Positions 34,795 through 46,673 of a DNA stretch of 64,000 bases are shown here, one piece after another. Source of the stretch: Byssochlamys sp. IMV 00236 (Eukaryota > Ascomycota > Eurotiomycetes > Eurotiales > Thermoascaceae); NCBI GenBank assembly GCA_001931875.2, contig MSJH02000614.1, forward strand, positions 1 through 64,000. The letters are read 5' to 3'. A model generated the notes under the pieces. It made no database searches and had not been told where the DNA came from. It saw nothing but the letters and a program-made list of their open reading frames with translations. The position numbers and the translations under genes are program-made. Each line of letters starts with the position of its first letter. Positions within the stretch are counted from its first letter, which is position 1.

Positions 34795-37700
34795 TTAGCT
34801 AACATAGATCTGAACGACGATCTCGTTACTCCAGCCAGGGTCCAAGCCCATGGACTTCCACGCAGATAGGACGTCAATTGCAAGAACAGTGGAGCCATCT
34901 CCACTGTCTTTCCAGACCGTCTTTCTGGGGACAGCCTGACCAAACACGAGCACCATGAAGTTCTTGTCTACGTTTCGGTTTGGCAGGTCACTTATATAAA
35001 TACCCAGTGTACCGAGGGCTTTCAGATTGATGTCAAAGCGGAGTCGACCGTTCTCAACGATGAAGATATCCGAGCTGACTATGGCAGCAACACCAGTCAT
35101 CTTATCTAGCAGGCCCAGAATAGCCACATGAGTTACACCGTCACTCACAGAGTCACAGCCTCGACTTCCACTCAAGGTAAAAGAGCGAGTTGGATATGCT
35201 GTGAGTATTTCCCAGCCTTTTTGCTCTAGGGTAACAGCGACCAGAGAATCTTGTGCCAAGGGCTGCATCATGTCTGTGACTCTCCCAGTCGTATGGGCGC
35301 GAACGATGTACTTTCCACGCGAATCAGCGTGGATTCCTGGGAAGTCAATGAGCGGAACAATAGTCGATGCATCAGAGGGACTGATATTGAAAAGACCCAG
35401 TATCCCGCTGCCTGTCATGGCCCAACCTGTATAGGTTCCGATTCTGAGAACATTTCCCTCGTTATAATCGTGGTATGCGTCTAACGCGCGTCCAACAAGA
35501 CTAGGGCGAAGGATGACGGTGTTGCCACGTATAGTGGGCGCGCTTATCTGCTTTATAAGCTCGATATCATGTTTTCCTGGCTCATCGGTAATATAGATAG
35601 GACCACCTGAAACACATCGAGAAGCCGCATGGAAAGAAGCATAAGGGTGACTAGTTTGGAACATATCCCAATCCGGGACCACGTTCAGGTGTCGAGTCAG
35701 AAGCGTATTGTGCGCATTGCAGAAAACATGCCAGGGGTGAGATGCTGGGACGTCAGGGAAGAAATCATCTGAGTTCCGCAGAAGGATGCTGGGCTTGTTC
35801 GTTGGCATCTGAGAATGGAAGATTAGTTGAGGAGTCATTGACATGCACGAGATCGCTCTACTGCTGAAATATCTCAGCGAAGCGATGGACCATGCATCTT
35901 GATAGGCGGTGATGAATCGCCTTCTGTCATCTGGATCTTCAAGGAGATCAAGGAAGAACTGTGCATCTGCCTTGACGGAGTTGATCCCGACAGACTCGAG
36001 ATATGAATAAAATTCTCCATAGAACCGCGATACATCATCTGGATCGATGGCGAGTATAGTCCCACCAGCTACTGGGTCTTTTATTTTGACTTCCTTGGTC
36101 TTGTACTCCTTTGCAAGCTCCCCATCAGGTGATATTCCGCCCCAGTATCCTAGAAGGGCGTGCCAGACAGCAATGTGTTCAATGCTCGGGTGATTGCGTT
36201 TGATAGCTTCGACAGCATGTCTCAAGCCATTGGGGAAGCCTTTGGGATTGGCATCGAAGTTTTTCCAGCCACGTTTGAATTGGCTCTGGCCTTCATTATC
36301 CAATGCTTGCCAATTGTCATCTATGATGAGGTTGGAAATGTTGATACCACGACTCTTAAGGGTGTTCAGAGCATTGACGATCTTCTCCTCCGTCAGGTCC
36401 TGACCCAGAGCGTTCCACGTGCAGTAGGTGAGGCCGTCGTACCAATTGGATAGCCACTGCGCCTTCGGATCTTTTTCGACCATCACGATGTCGGACCCAA
36501 GGGGTGAATCAGGATGGGAATGTCGTGACGGGGGTGGCGAGGAGGTAGAGCTTGAACCTGGAGATCTGACGATTTTTCGTGCTTCATATATCACTGCACT
36601 CATTGCTACCTCGAAATTCTCAGCGACCGAGGCGAGAACTTGGAATTTCGCCGGCTCCCGGTTATCGTTTCGAGCCTGAATGACCACTTCCCCCTTGTCA
36701 CTGGACTGGAATACCGTTAAGACATCATTAGTGCCAGAAATCGCGAGAAGTACTAGATGCAATCCATCACTCCGCAGGAACGAGCAGAGTATCGCATCCT
36801 CGGTTAGTCGGAATTCCTTCTTGCCATGTCGAGGGGCTAGCCACGGGCTCCAGACACGCACCAGCGAGAAGTTTCGCAAAAGTGCAGAGGGTTTCCCTAG
36901 AACGACCTTCGTAATCCCAGACTCATTCTCCTTTGCCGCGTCAGTTTTTCCGGAAATATCCCAGAGGGCCGAGCCGGGAGCCTCGCTTTTGCGTGACTCG
37001 ATCTCTAGTTCGCTCGCGAGGCCATCGATGTACTGACTGAGCTCTTGCTTGGCCTCCATCGGCGATATCTCAGACGTAGATGGACCGTCATATTTGGACT
37101 TCCTAGGAGGAAACACTATCTCCCCATCGTTTACAGGATACCTTTGATTGGCCCACTGCCACTGCGCGTCAGGACCGGTTCTGTATCGCACTGTAAATTT
37201 GGCATATCCTCCATTTTCGTGAAGACTGATCGATTCCGAGAAAGTGTATCGATAATATGTTTCTTCCGCATTACCTGTCATCAAAGGGATAGAATGATCG
37301 AAGGATCTCTTCAACGGAAGCGCAGTCCAATTCGGGTCCGTGATGTTGTGCCAAATCTGAGCTTCCCATGACTGTTCAGGGAATGTCTTGCTGGATTCCA
37401 GGATGACAGTGAATTGAAGCTGTGTGAAGTTAGTAAGAATTCTGTCTAATGCATAGACCTCGTCCACTGAACAGGCTAGGAACCAGGAAGGGATAAAGTA
37501 AGGTATGAAGATTAGAGGTAAGAGTTCAATATGTAGAGTCTGATATACAGACTCAACGTAATCAGATGATACAAATCAAGTGAATATCTACCGATCTTCT
37601 CTAACGGAGGACATTACCCCTCACCAGGTCCTGGAAGCTCTCACCTTGTCATCATCTTCAGACTTTAATGTCTTCTGTAGCCGCGGTACACAGGTCACCT

Positions 37701-37842
37701 GGCCCAGCGGAGGGTACGAAGTCACTTGTGCGAACAAGCTCATTTGAGCTGGCCGCACGAATCTAACCTGCGAGGCTTTCTGCGGCTTTCGAGCTCCAGA
37801 GGTCGATAGCGCAGGAGCAGGCCTGGTCGGTACAGCAGACAT
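34795..37842 (-). CDS. Raffinose synthase / Sip1-like GH36 glycoside hydrolase
   Basis: Member of GH36 related to plant raffinose synthase and alkaline alpha-galactosidase (Sip1). Two exons: about 37842-37645 and 37458-34795, giving about 953 residues. The first exon contains the family start TSYPPLGQVTCVPRL; the intron (about 190 bp) is removed to reach VYALDRILTNFTQLQF. An alternative start is the ATG at 37743 (MSLFAQV), which lies directly before that motif. The catalytic domain has WYDGLTYCTWNALGQ, IDDNWQAL, IAVWHALLGYWGGI, the nucleophile region GINSVKADAQFF, and SDDFFPD as acid/base region. Lacks a signal peptide, so probably intracellular. Its exact reaction (hydrolysis or galactosyl transfer) is unknown. 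A second, secreted GH36 lies about 9 kb away. Confidence 0.88.
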
Positions 37843-38390
37843 GTCTGAAGGGCTTGGACCAATAGATGGTCTCAAGCAGAGAAGCAAGGAAAGGTTCAGA
37901 ATTACACTACCAAGGCACTTATTGTGTTGATTGACTGAATGTACGCAGATTTTCTCCGTGCGATGTGTGTAGAAGATAAAATACTACCGCCACCCATGAT
38001 GCAAGATGAGCTGTTGTTGCTGCAGTGGAGCGGCTCGGCGGTGACATGAGCGGGGAAGTGGGTGATTGGCGCCTGTGGCCACAGCTTGTCTGCGGATGGC
38101 GACGACCTTCAGGGAGAGCTATCAATAGACCAGATAAGGTTGGAGATACCAGCAATAAATAGCTCCAAGATATTGTACTTTTCTTTTTGTTGACTACGTA
38201 TCGAGAACTGCGGGGTATATACCCCACATTGAAACGTAAAACATGTTCCGGCAAGATCGTGCTTGACATTGAATTCATTCATAGCTATTGGGCTATTGGA
38301 TGTAAGTTTTCATTAATTTCCATCATCATTATAGCCACCGCGCAAGAGCAGTCGGTGTCGAGTAACACTGAAACCTAACCGATTCGTCCC
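37843..38390. other. Intergenic spacer
   Basis: Upstream of the GH36 gene and downstream of the alcohol dehydrogenase. Nothing recognised beyond short frames. Confidence 0.5.
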
Positions 38391-39644
38391 TTACTCGATC
38401 TTGATGCCCACCTTTCCGAGGTGCTTCTGGGCCCACTGTAGCAGAAGATGTCAGTACGCCACCACCTGATCGATATGGGAGTCATAATATTCTTACCTGG
38501 TACTCGTATGCCTCCTTGGCCTTCTCCAGAGAGAAGATCTCCTTGTCGACAATGGGGTGGATGTTGTTGATCTCAATAGCGCGGATCATATCCTCGAACA
38601 GGTCACGGCCACCGACGTACACTCCACGGATGGTGCAGATGTTGCTCAGGGCATCCAGAATCTGGGGCTGGCCCTTGGGGTCACCGGCACCGAGGAAGCC
38701 GATGATACTGATAATGCCCTCGAACTTGATGGCCTTGATACTCTGCTCCAGAGTGCCGGGTCCACCGACTTCCAGAACGTGATCGACACCCTCTCCGTGA
38801 GGGGTCAGCTTGCGGGCCGTCTCACCCCACTTGGGGTCCTTCTTGTAGTTGAGGACATGGTCGGCTCCAAGCTTCTTCAGGAACGCTTCCTTTTCAGGGG
38901 AGGAGGTGGTAGCAATAACGGTGGCACCGGCAGCCTTGGCGAACTATGGAGGAAAGCAATAGTTAGTATGCAGTTCACAGGCACAGTGATTAAGGTTCCA
39001 TGTCATACCTGGAGACCGAACATGCTCACACCACCAGTTCCCTGCACCAGCACAGTCTGACCGGGCTTCAGTGGCTTCAGACCGTACAGGGCGTTCCAGG
39101 CAGTGAGACCAGCGCAAGTCAGAGTGGCTGACTCAACAGCGTTGAGGTTCTTAGGAGCGAGAGAAAGACCCTGCTCGTTGAAGGCACCGTACTGGCGCAG
39201 GGTTCCATCGTAGACACCTCCCAGACCGGTCTTGGAGCCATGGGTGTCGATAGGGCCGTAGAGGTGTCCCTGGTTGAATAGAGTGACGACCTTGTCGCCC
39301 TTCTGGAATCGTGTGACCTTGGAACCGACCTCGACAACTGTGCCTGCACCGTCGGAGCCAGGAACAACAGGGAGGTCAAGCGGGAAGGGGTATTTTCCCT
39401 ACAATAGATATAGTGGTCAATACTGGTTGAAACGGCACGGGGTAAAAAAGAAAAAAAGAGGGCAAACAATCCGACGACATACCTGGGGGATGATGAGATC
39501 TCTGTAGTTCAGGGAAGCACCCTCCAGCTTCACCAGAACCTCGTAGTCGCCGACCTTGGGGACCTCTGCCTCCTTGAGGCTGAGCTCAGCAAAACCCTTG
39601 GTCTTGCCGGCAACGGTCCAGACTTTCTGTGTTGTTGGTGCCAT
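38391..39644 (-). CDS. Medium-chain alcohol dehydrogenase (NAD(P)-dependent)
   Basis: MDR-superfamily oxidoreductase. Four exons on the minus strand: 39644-39483, 39398-39009, 38943-38497 and 38435-38391, giving 347 residues. Features: NYRDLIIPQ/GKYPFPLD with PVVPGSDGAGTVVEVG, then TCAGLTAWNALYG, the Rossmann motif VLVQGTGGVSMFGLQ, and YKKDPKWGE with VDHVLEVGG. The final 15-codon exon supplies WAQKHLGKVGIKIE. Codon use is strongly C/G-ending at third positions, unlike most neighbours, suggesting high expression. The catalytic zinc ligands of true ADH are not evident (no GHE motif), so it belongs to the zinc-free or variant branch close to quinone reductases. Substrate unknown. Confidence 0.88.
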
Positions 39645-41724
39645 TGTGGTAGTATCTGCTCACTGACAGTATAATAATTTCAACAGAATCAATTCACTTT
39701 TTTCCAGTTGAAATGGGCCCTGTCGGCATCGAAGGGCTTTATATGCGTGCGCGGGGCACATGGTGGGACTGTAGTGACGGCAGCGTTACCAATCCGGCGT
39801 CATATCATCACCTTGGGGAGCATCCCGCACCGCAAAATAAAGTAACAACATGCAATCTAGCTCAACGGACACTAATTTGGCTCGCGGGGCTTTGCTGATA
39901 AATGTGCCCGAGCTCTTCCATTTACCACAAAGTTCCTCCGTGCGGACATTTGCTTTCGGAGAGTTTCAGATGATGAAGCTTCGAGAATGCACATTAGCAA
40001 TAATAAAAGGGCGCATCGCAATCTCTTACTATTTGACTCCCCCCAGGCTGATGTCTTGACGTTATGACCCCAGCACTGGTAGCGTGACAGACAGCTGGTA
40101 ATGTCGAACGTTTCAAAAGCGAAAACAATCTGATCGAAGATCTTTGCTGCGGGTGAATTATTCCCCCGTCCACCAAAGATTCCATGACAAACCGATCAAA
40201 TGCCCACCCAGAAGGCTGATCATCATCACAAATCACCCGTGCAGCGTTAGGATTCCTAATACAAGCAATCGTCATTATAAATCTTCGAGTTCCCAAGCAT
40301 ACTCCGGCAAACTCCGGCTTTCTGAGCTGGCGCCCCGCAAAGTGTTCCAAAATCCCCTCTCGGATAGGCGGCTCTTATGTAATCTTCGCAAGATTCTAGT
40401 TATGGTTGACGCTCAGGATAAATGAATAAAAACAAGTATAGATGAAACAAAGAACTTCAATGCTGAAGATTCCAGAATGGGCTTCGAATGAAGTGTTTGC
40501 ATTGTGAAGTTTGAATTCCGTGAGACGCTTCTTCCAGTTGACGTTTAGAGATTCAAAACGGGCTTTTCGATGTAGACTCGTCGCCATCGCCGCAATCTGC
40601 AGACTTAGCTACCGTTGTTGTACTGCCGCTCATCAACATACTCGTGATATTTCCATATATAGGACACCATAGTCTCATCGCCTTCCAAAACCTGTTCGTC
40701 GACCTGGTGTCGATGCAGTTGTCTCCCCTAGCTTCAACCCCTCGTTTGTCTGGAAGTCGAACTGGAAAGAGTTCTCAACAGTCGCACAGTGTTCCGTCCA
40801 TCCTGGGTAGAAGCCCGTTCCTAAAATGCTTCTAAACTCCTGCTTGGGTCCGTTGCTCATTTTCTTCCGCGGATTGACTGAGGTTCTCTGGCGTTTATCT
40901 TCGTTTCCTTCTTTCGACGGTACTTCATCAAGACGACATGACCTAGTTGATTCTGGAGATAATCAAGCTGATAGCTCTGGATAAGATTTCGAAGAAAACC
41001 TTTATCAATAAAAAAGAATACTAATTAAAATAAGAGGTATAGATTCAGTAAAGATATAGGAGGATTTAGAGGAGGAGGAAGAGGAGAACCAGAAGGCATG
41101 CCGTGCGCTGATAGAGCGGATAAAGAAGGCACCAGGCTTTCTGGACTGGAAGCGATGGACTAGGTGAGAGGAGAGCTGAATAGCTGGATATATCTTGAAG
41201 TCACGCTAACAACCCACTCAGAGAGAATATGGTGACCTTGGCTTTTATCTGTATCTATTTTTGTTCCCTGTTAGCTGGATTAATTGACTTTAAGGAATCT
41301 CAGTCTAGTCAGTTCGCCATATCAAGACAGAATCCATAATACGTTTAGTTCTTCAGTGTAGAGGTTGAAGCTTTTAATAGTTCCTTCGTGAGCTGTCACT
41401 TGCATAGTAGATACATTAAATCTTGGTCAGGAATTCGCGTTTAAGCAGTTACGCTGCTGTCCGGTGATCAGAGTCTCTCTTACATTCCTATCGGAACACC
41501 AGCTGATTACCCCGCTTGTCGGTATCACCGATAAGCTTTCCACGCGATAACACCAACTCAGTACGAGGACTAAGGATATCTGCGGGGGATATATTAGGCG
41601 TTCTTTCCGTCCTCTCTGGAAGATGGTTTGGTGTAGGCGAAAAGACAAGTAGCTGCGTGATTCTTCCAACGGTACTTTTGCAGAATCAGGACACAGAGAG
41701 AAAGCTCGAATTGCTTTGATAGAA
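39645..41724. other. Long intergenic region with short minus-strand frames
   Basis: Two ATG-started minus-strand frames (40860-40675 and 40587-40396) read like protein fragments but match no family I recognise. A purine-rich stretch lies at 41040-41110. AT-rich around 40980-41050. Possibly gene remnants; no intact gene supported. Confidence 0.35.
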
Positions 41725-43562
41725 ATGACAATCCAACCCTGGGAAGCGAAAGCCTCTATCGCGAGGACGAAACGGGATGAGTCGGTGGCTCGAGTCGAGC
41801 CCCCTCTTCAGGGCTTACCGGACACCTTGCCTCTCAACTCCCAGGAGCTACCAAAAGCGATCCTAACTTCCAAAGAGATAGAGATCACAGAAAAGTATTC
41901 GGTCACTGACCTTCTAGCCAAACTACATAGTAGGGAACTTTCCGCTGAGGAGGTCACGAGAGCTTTCCTGCGGCGGGCAGCACTGGCACACTTCGCTGTA
42001 AGCATTTCTTATGACTGCGATAATTCGAGGGCTTGGTTTTCTGACTTCCCTAGACGAACTGCCTTACAGAGTTGCTTTGGGACGAGGCGATCGAACGAGC
42101 TCGCTATCTTGACTCCTTGCCAGAGCCTGTCGGGCCACTCCATGGATTACCCATCTCTACGAAAGAACATCACGGCACCAAGTCACCAAATGGAACCGCT
42201 AATGCCTCTTATGTTGCGTGGATCGGCAAGCCTCAAGGTTCCATATTACTCTATGATACCCTCTGGGATGCTGGTTGTGTCTTCTTTGCTCGCACCACTC
42301 AGCCACAGACGATCATGCACTTAGAGACAAGCAGCAATATATACGGGCGGACGGTTAACCCTTATAACCGAGATTTGACGTGCGGTGGAAGCAGTGGAGG
42401 CGAGGCGGCTTTGATTGGGATGCGTGGAAGTGTCTTGGTATGTATAATACTATCTTTCTACCGAGCTGTGGCTGAATATTATAGGGCGTTGGTGGAGATA
42501 TTGGGGGGAGTATTCGCTGTCCAGCTGCGCATACTGGTATATATGGGTTCAAGTATGTTAATCTGAAGGAGATGAGTTATGCATAATGCTAACAGTCCCG
42601 TTGGCCAACCGTTAAGCGTGTACCGTCTGGTGGTCAACGAACGCATATGATCGGAAAAGAGACGATTTTCTCGACGCTGGGACCCATGACTACAGACCGC
42701 GAGGCACTCGAACTATTTATGAAAGTCGCTCTGTCCGTGAAGCCCTGGCGTCTGGACCCGTCTTTGACGGCAAAGGAGTGGACGCCATATAAATTCACCA
42801 GACCGCTTAAGATTGCAGTACAATGGTGGGATGGCGTCGTGATGCCTCACCCTCCTATGATCAGAGCCCTCAAGGAGGTCTCGGAGGCATGCAAGGCTGC
42901 AGGAATGGAGGTAGTTGACTGGGACTGCGAATCATTGAATCATCGAAGGGGTTGGGAGATTACAGCAGCGCTGTACTGGCCCGACGGTGGAGAGGAAGTC
43001 TTGAGTCTTCTAGAGGAGGGTGGTGAACCAATCCTTCCGCTCACGAAATTCATCATTCATGAACAACCATCGGTGAAGAAGCTGGATCAACACGGGCTAT
43101 GGAAGGTACGTCATGATACATCCCCAGCGCATAAACGCAGGAAACTAATCGAGGACTACATAGCTCTGCGCCGAGAGAGATGCTTATCGAGAAGCATATG
43201 CCAAACACTGGACTAACACCGGCAAGGCTGATGGAAAGGAGGTCGACGTGATCCTATGTCCACCTTCGTTTGGCGCAGCAACCCCGCATGAACAATCGCG
43301 TTATTGGGGATACACCTCCAACTGGAATCTATTGGATTATCCCGGCGCCGTATTCCCTGTCACAACGGTCGATCCTGAGAAAGACAAGAAGGACTTGGAT
43401 TACAAACCGAAAAACGCAGAAGATCAATTCGTCTACGATATGTACACGCCCGAAAAGTACAAGGATGCGCCAGTCAGTCTGCAAATCATTGGGCGAAGAC
43501 ACTATGATGAAAAGGTGATCGCTGCTTTAACGGAGATTGAGCGTGCTATGGGAAGGAAATGA
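41725..43562 (+). CDS. Fungal amidase (acetamidase family, amidase signature)
   Basis: Hydrolyses amides to acid and ammonia, supplying nitrogen or carbon. Five exons (41725-41997, 42054-42437, 42485-42556, 42596-43105, 43164-43562), all joined in phase 0, give 545 residues, about the length of Aspergillus AmdS. The Ser-cisSer-Lys triad is complete: Lys in LPISTKEHH, cis-Ser in CGGSSGGE, and nucleophile Ser in GGDIGGSIRCPAA, which becomes continuous only after removing intron 2. YREAYAKHW and VILCPPS mark the C-terminal half. Intron 3 is the weak point: a GTTAAT donor at 42557 keeps frame, while the GTATGT two bases earlier would shift it. A nitrilase gene follows on the same strand. Confidence 0.87.
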
Positions 43563-44401
43563 ATTGAGTGATGGCTATACAGTAGTAAAACTAGAAAGTC
43601 CGTATCTTGTCTGCTTTCACATGGCCGCGACTCAGAACGCTTTCGAGCTTTGCAAAGGGTGGCAAAGAGAGCAGGCCAGATGGTTTGGTAATGAGAGAGT
43701 ATCCTTCCTATCTCCGACTCCAAAAATAGTCCGCCTGTTCCAAGACAGCAGTGTCCATACTTCATCCATCATCCTAAACGACAATTCCGTAGAATGAAGC
43801 TAGATGCGAAAAGGATCTCTGCATCATTACCCTTTCCTCTGCCGCTATGCATTTATTCCCATATGGATGTTTCCTCAGGCATTGGTCAAGATTCCTTTCT
43901 ACGGCGTCGTGATGAATGTAGATCTTAAATGGAATTAGGTCAAGTGAAGTGTTCTCTACTGATTGACGGTTCAATCTTTGAGCTTCCTGTTTCAATATTA
44001 GTTAGCACGGTAGATGCTGTCAAATCGCGATTAATAAGTAACGTCGGGACGGCCCCGGGGGTTCCCTTCATCTTCCGCATTGGGTTAGCCAGTTACACAT
44101 GGATTACCTAGGTAGGTAGCTCGCCGAAGCCTCCAGCTCCAGCTCCTAGTGAAGTCTCCTTCAATCAAGCATCTTCAGCAGCTCGAGATCGCACTCTACT
44201 AGGCCCCTAGTGCCAAAAATATACATTTGTACGACAAGCTGTGCCGGCGGGTTATAACTATTAGGTGCTTCAGTGAAAGTGGGGGTTCAAGTACCCTTCC
44301 CTATTTGATTCCCACATTTTCCACGTTCTTTCTAACAAGATCCAAAACTAGGTAGCTACTTAATTGAATAACTCTCTTCGTTTCTCAGCTGCGCAGTGAA
44401 C
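43563..44401. other. Intergenic between amidase and nitrilase
   Basis: Short frames only; contains the presumed nitrilase promoter. Nothing else seen. Confidence 0.5.
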
Positions 44402-45489
44402 ATGGCACGCAAAGTCCAAGCTGCAGCAGTCCACGCCGCTCCGGTGTTTATGGATAAGGCTGCTACCCTCACCAAGGTAGTTCAGCTCATAAAGTACGCC
44501 AAAGCGCAAGATATCAAACTTCTCGCGTTTCCAGAGACATTCGTCCCAGGCTACCCTTACTTTATCGAGTGCTATCCGCCGATAAAACAGGTTGGTGCGC
44601 TCGTTGCCTATGGAGAGCAGAGTGTGGTTGTGAAAGACGACCTCCACGAGGTGCAGGCAGCTTGCCGTGAAGCGGAGATATCGATCTGTCTGGGCATCTC
44701 TGAGCGCGTTCCTGATGGATACACGCTTTTCAACAGCCAAGTATACATCGATGCTAAAGGCGATATTAAGGGAGTACATCGCAAATTACAACCGACATAC
44801 GTGGAGCGCATGGTCTGGGCCCAGGGCGGAGGACACACTTTGCGAACTTATGATTCGCTTGGCGACTTCAAGATCGGCGGCTTATGCTGCTGGGAAAATA
44901 CGATGCCCCTTGCGCGACAAGCACTCACACTCGATGGCGAAGAAATCCATGTTGGCGCGTGGCCCGCTTTGAACACAATGGCAGGCTTCGAGAGTTCTGC
45001 CAACGCGCAAATTGAGGCCCTGATGAAAAGTCATGCCCTAACGGGCCAGACTTTTGTTATTTGCTCCTCTAATTATGTGGACGACTCATGCTTGAATTGG
45101 ATGAAGGAGAATCTTGGTGAGCAGGACAGCGTTAAAGCTGGGGGAGGGTGGTCCGCTATCGTAAGTACCCGAGAAACAATAATGTGCCTGCTACTAATTA
45201 ACAACCCCATAAGATTCACCCCTTCTGCAGTTTTCTTGCTGGGCCTCACGAGGGAGCAATTGAGAAGCTTGTGAGCGCTGAACTAGATCTGTCAGACCTG
45301 GGTCAGGTAAAAGTGTGGGTAGACTCGAACGGCCATTACAGGCGACCGGAGGTCTTCGATTTCCGAGTGAAACGAAAGCCACTTTGGGCTGACGACACGG
45401 ATTCTGCTGCGTGGCCTTCCAGCAAGGGTGACCAGCAAATGAGGCATAACACAGAGAATGTCTACGATGATGAGGATACGAAGTTATAA
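44402..45489 (+). CDS. Nitrilase
   Basis: Converts a nitrile to acid and ammonia. Two exons, 44402-45160 and 45214-45489, encode 344 residues, the usual size. The Glu-Lys-Cys triad is complete: E in LLAFPETFVPGYP, K in HRKLQPTYVERMVW, and C in GGLCCWENTMPLAR. LCCWEN with a Trp after Cys is typical of true nitrilases, as opposed to amidases of the superfamily. Splicing gives GGGWSAI/IHPFCSFLAGP. The frame upstream of 44402 starts with GTG only. Clustering with an amidase on the same strand suggests nitrile/amide nitrogen scavenging (inference). Whether it prefers aliphatic or aromatic nitriles or cyanide cannot be told. Confidence 0.92.
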
Positions 45490-46673
45490 TCAGCATTTCG
45501 ACGAACTTGTATATTCCCGTGAACAACGCATAGAGCGACTTAATCTGATTCATCCTGTGAAATTTCAGTAAAAATTATTGAAGACGTCCGTCAGATATAC
45601 TTAACATAGAAGGGATTGACTAGAAAGGGTGACGCAAACATTCGCATGCCATTAGCAAAGGTACTGAGATGTCTTCAGGATCTTCTGGAAAGGGTCAACT
45701 AAAGCTCGGGGGTCCATGGCCTGGCTGCTCGAAACTCTTCTGACTCTTCTAAGAGCAAGTGGAATGAAGGTGACCGTGCGGTCTGCTCACTACGGACAGT
45801 AGTCAATTTCTTGTGTGGTATTGCAACAGATATACAGGACTCCAAGAATTTACGCCCTACGCTTTGAAGTAATGGCGCCCGATTAGCGATAATTCGACCC
45901 TCTAGAAGCTCTGACGCACGATTCCATGTCCGTTCTTCAATAATATGAACATCCAGCCTAACTCCGGCGGCGCTACTTGCAAATTTGGGGGCTGAGGACT
46001 TCTCGGCGTAGTTCCGATGAAGGGATGCCAGCTTCCGACGCTATGCTAAATAGCCAAGGCGCGGGGGAGTCTTGGCTGGAAGGTCACAGAGTTATGCTGG
46101 TTATATCCGCGAGCCGAGTCCAAGCACTGATGTGTCTTTCATGATGCCGCAGCTCGTAGCAAGAATGAGATTCACGTGGTGTTGAGGATAGGACGTGAAG
46201 ACAGCGTGTGGAATGTATCGCGAAGAGTACGTGTAATGCATGCCCTGAGAGAACGAACAGGCAGCATTTCACCGATAAGTACCTACCTATTATTGCCCCT
46301 ACATGCTTCCTGTGCTCAAGGACCACCCCGCAATTCGCGGTCTACTAGCTATACTAATCAGGGAATCGGAGTTAGTGGTAAGTACAAGTTGATCGTCCCT
46401 GCCAGATCCAAGAAATGTACTCCGGCTTCACCAAAGAGCTTTGATTGATTCGCATATTAGCCGGCAAAATCCCCCGGAGTTAGGCATACGCTATTGAACT
46501 TTCGACGGCATCTAACGTATGACCCCTCAAGACATACTAAGAATATGCTAGTCTAAGTGGATTGAAGTGCGCTATAGCTTTACCATGGGGAGAGGTATTA
46601 AGAGGAGGGCTTGACTCCCGTGGTCTCACCTTTGTCTGCAGCGGAGAATTCCTGGAGATTTCGACAAGCCAGA
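45490..46673. other. Intergenic, no gene recognised
   Basis: Upstream of the alpha-galactosidase. No supported coding sequence in either strand. Confidence 0.5.

Noticed and set aside
42550..42600. Frameshift mutation making the amidase a pseudogene
   Set aside because: A GTTAAT donor at 42557 restores phase 0 and the whole 545-residue protein, so a splice explanation is simpler.
44360..44779. 139-codon minus-strand frame
   Set aside because: Antisense shadow of the nitrilase coding sequence, with no independent family features.
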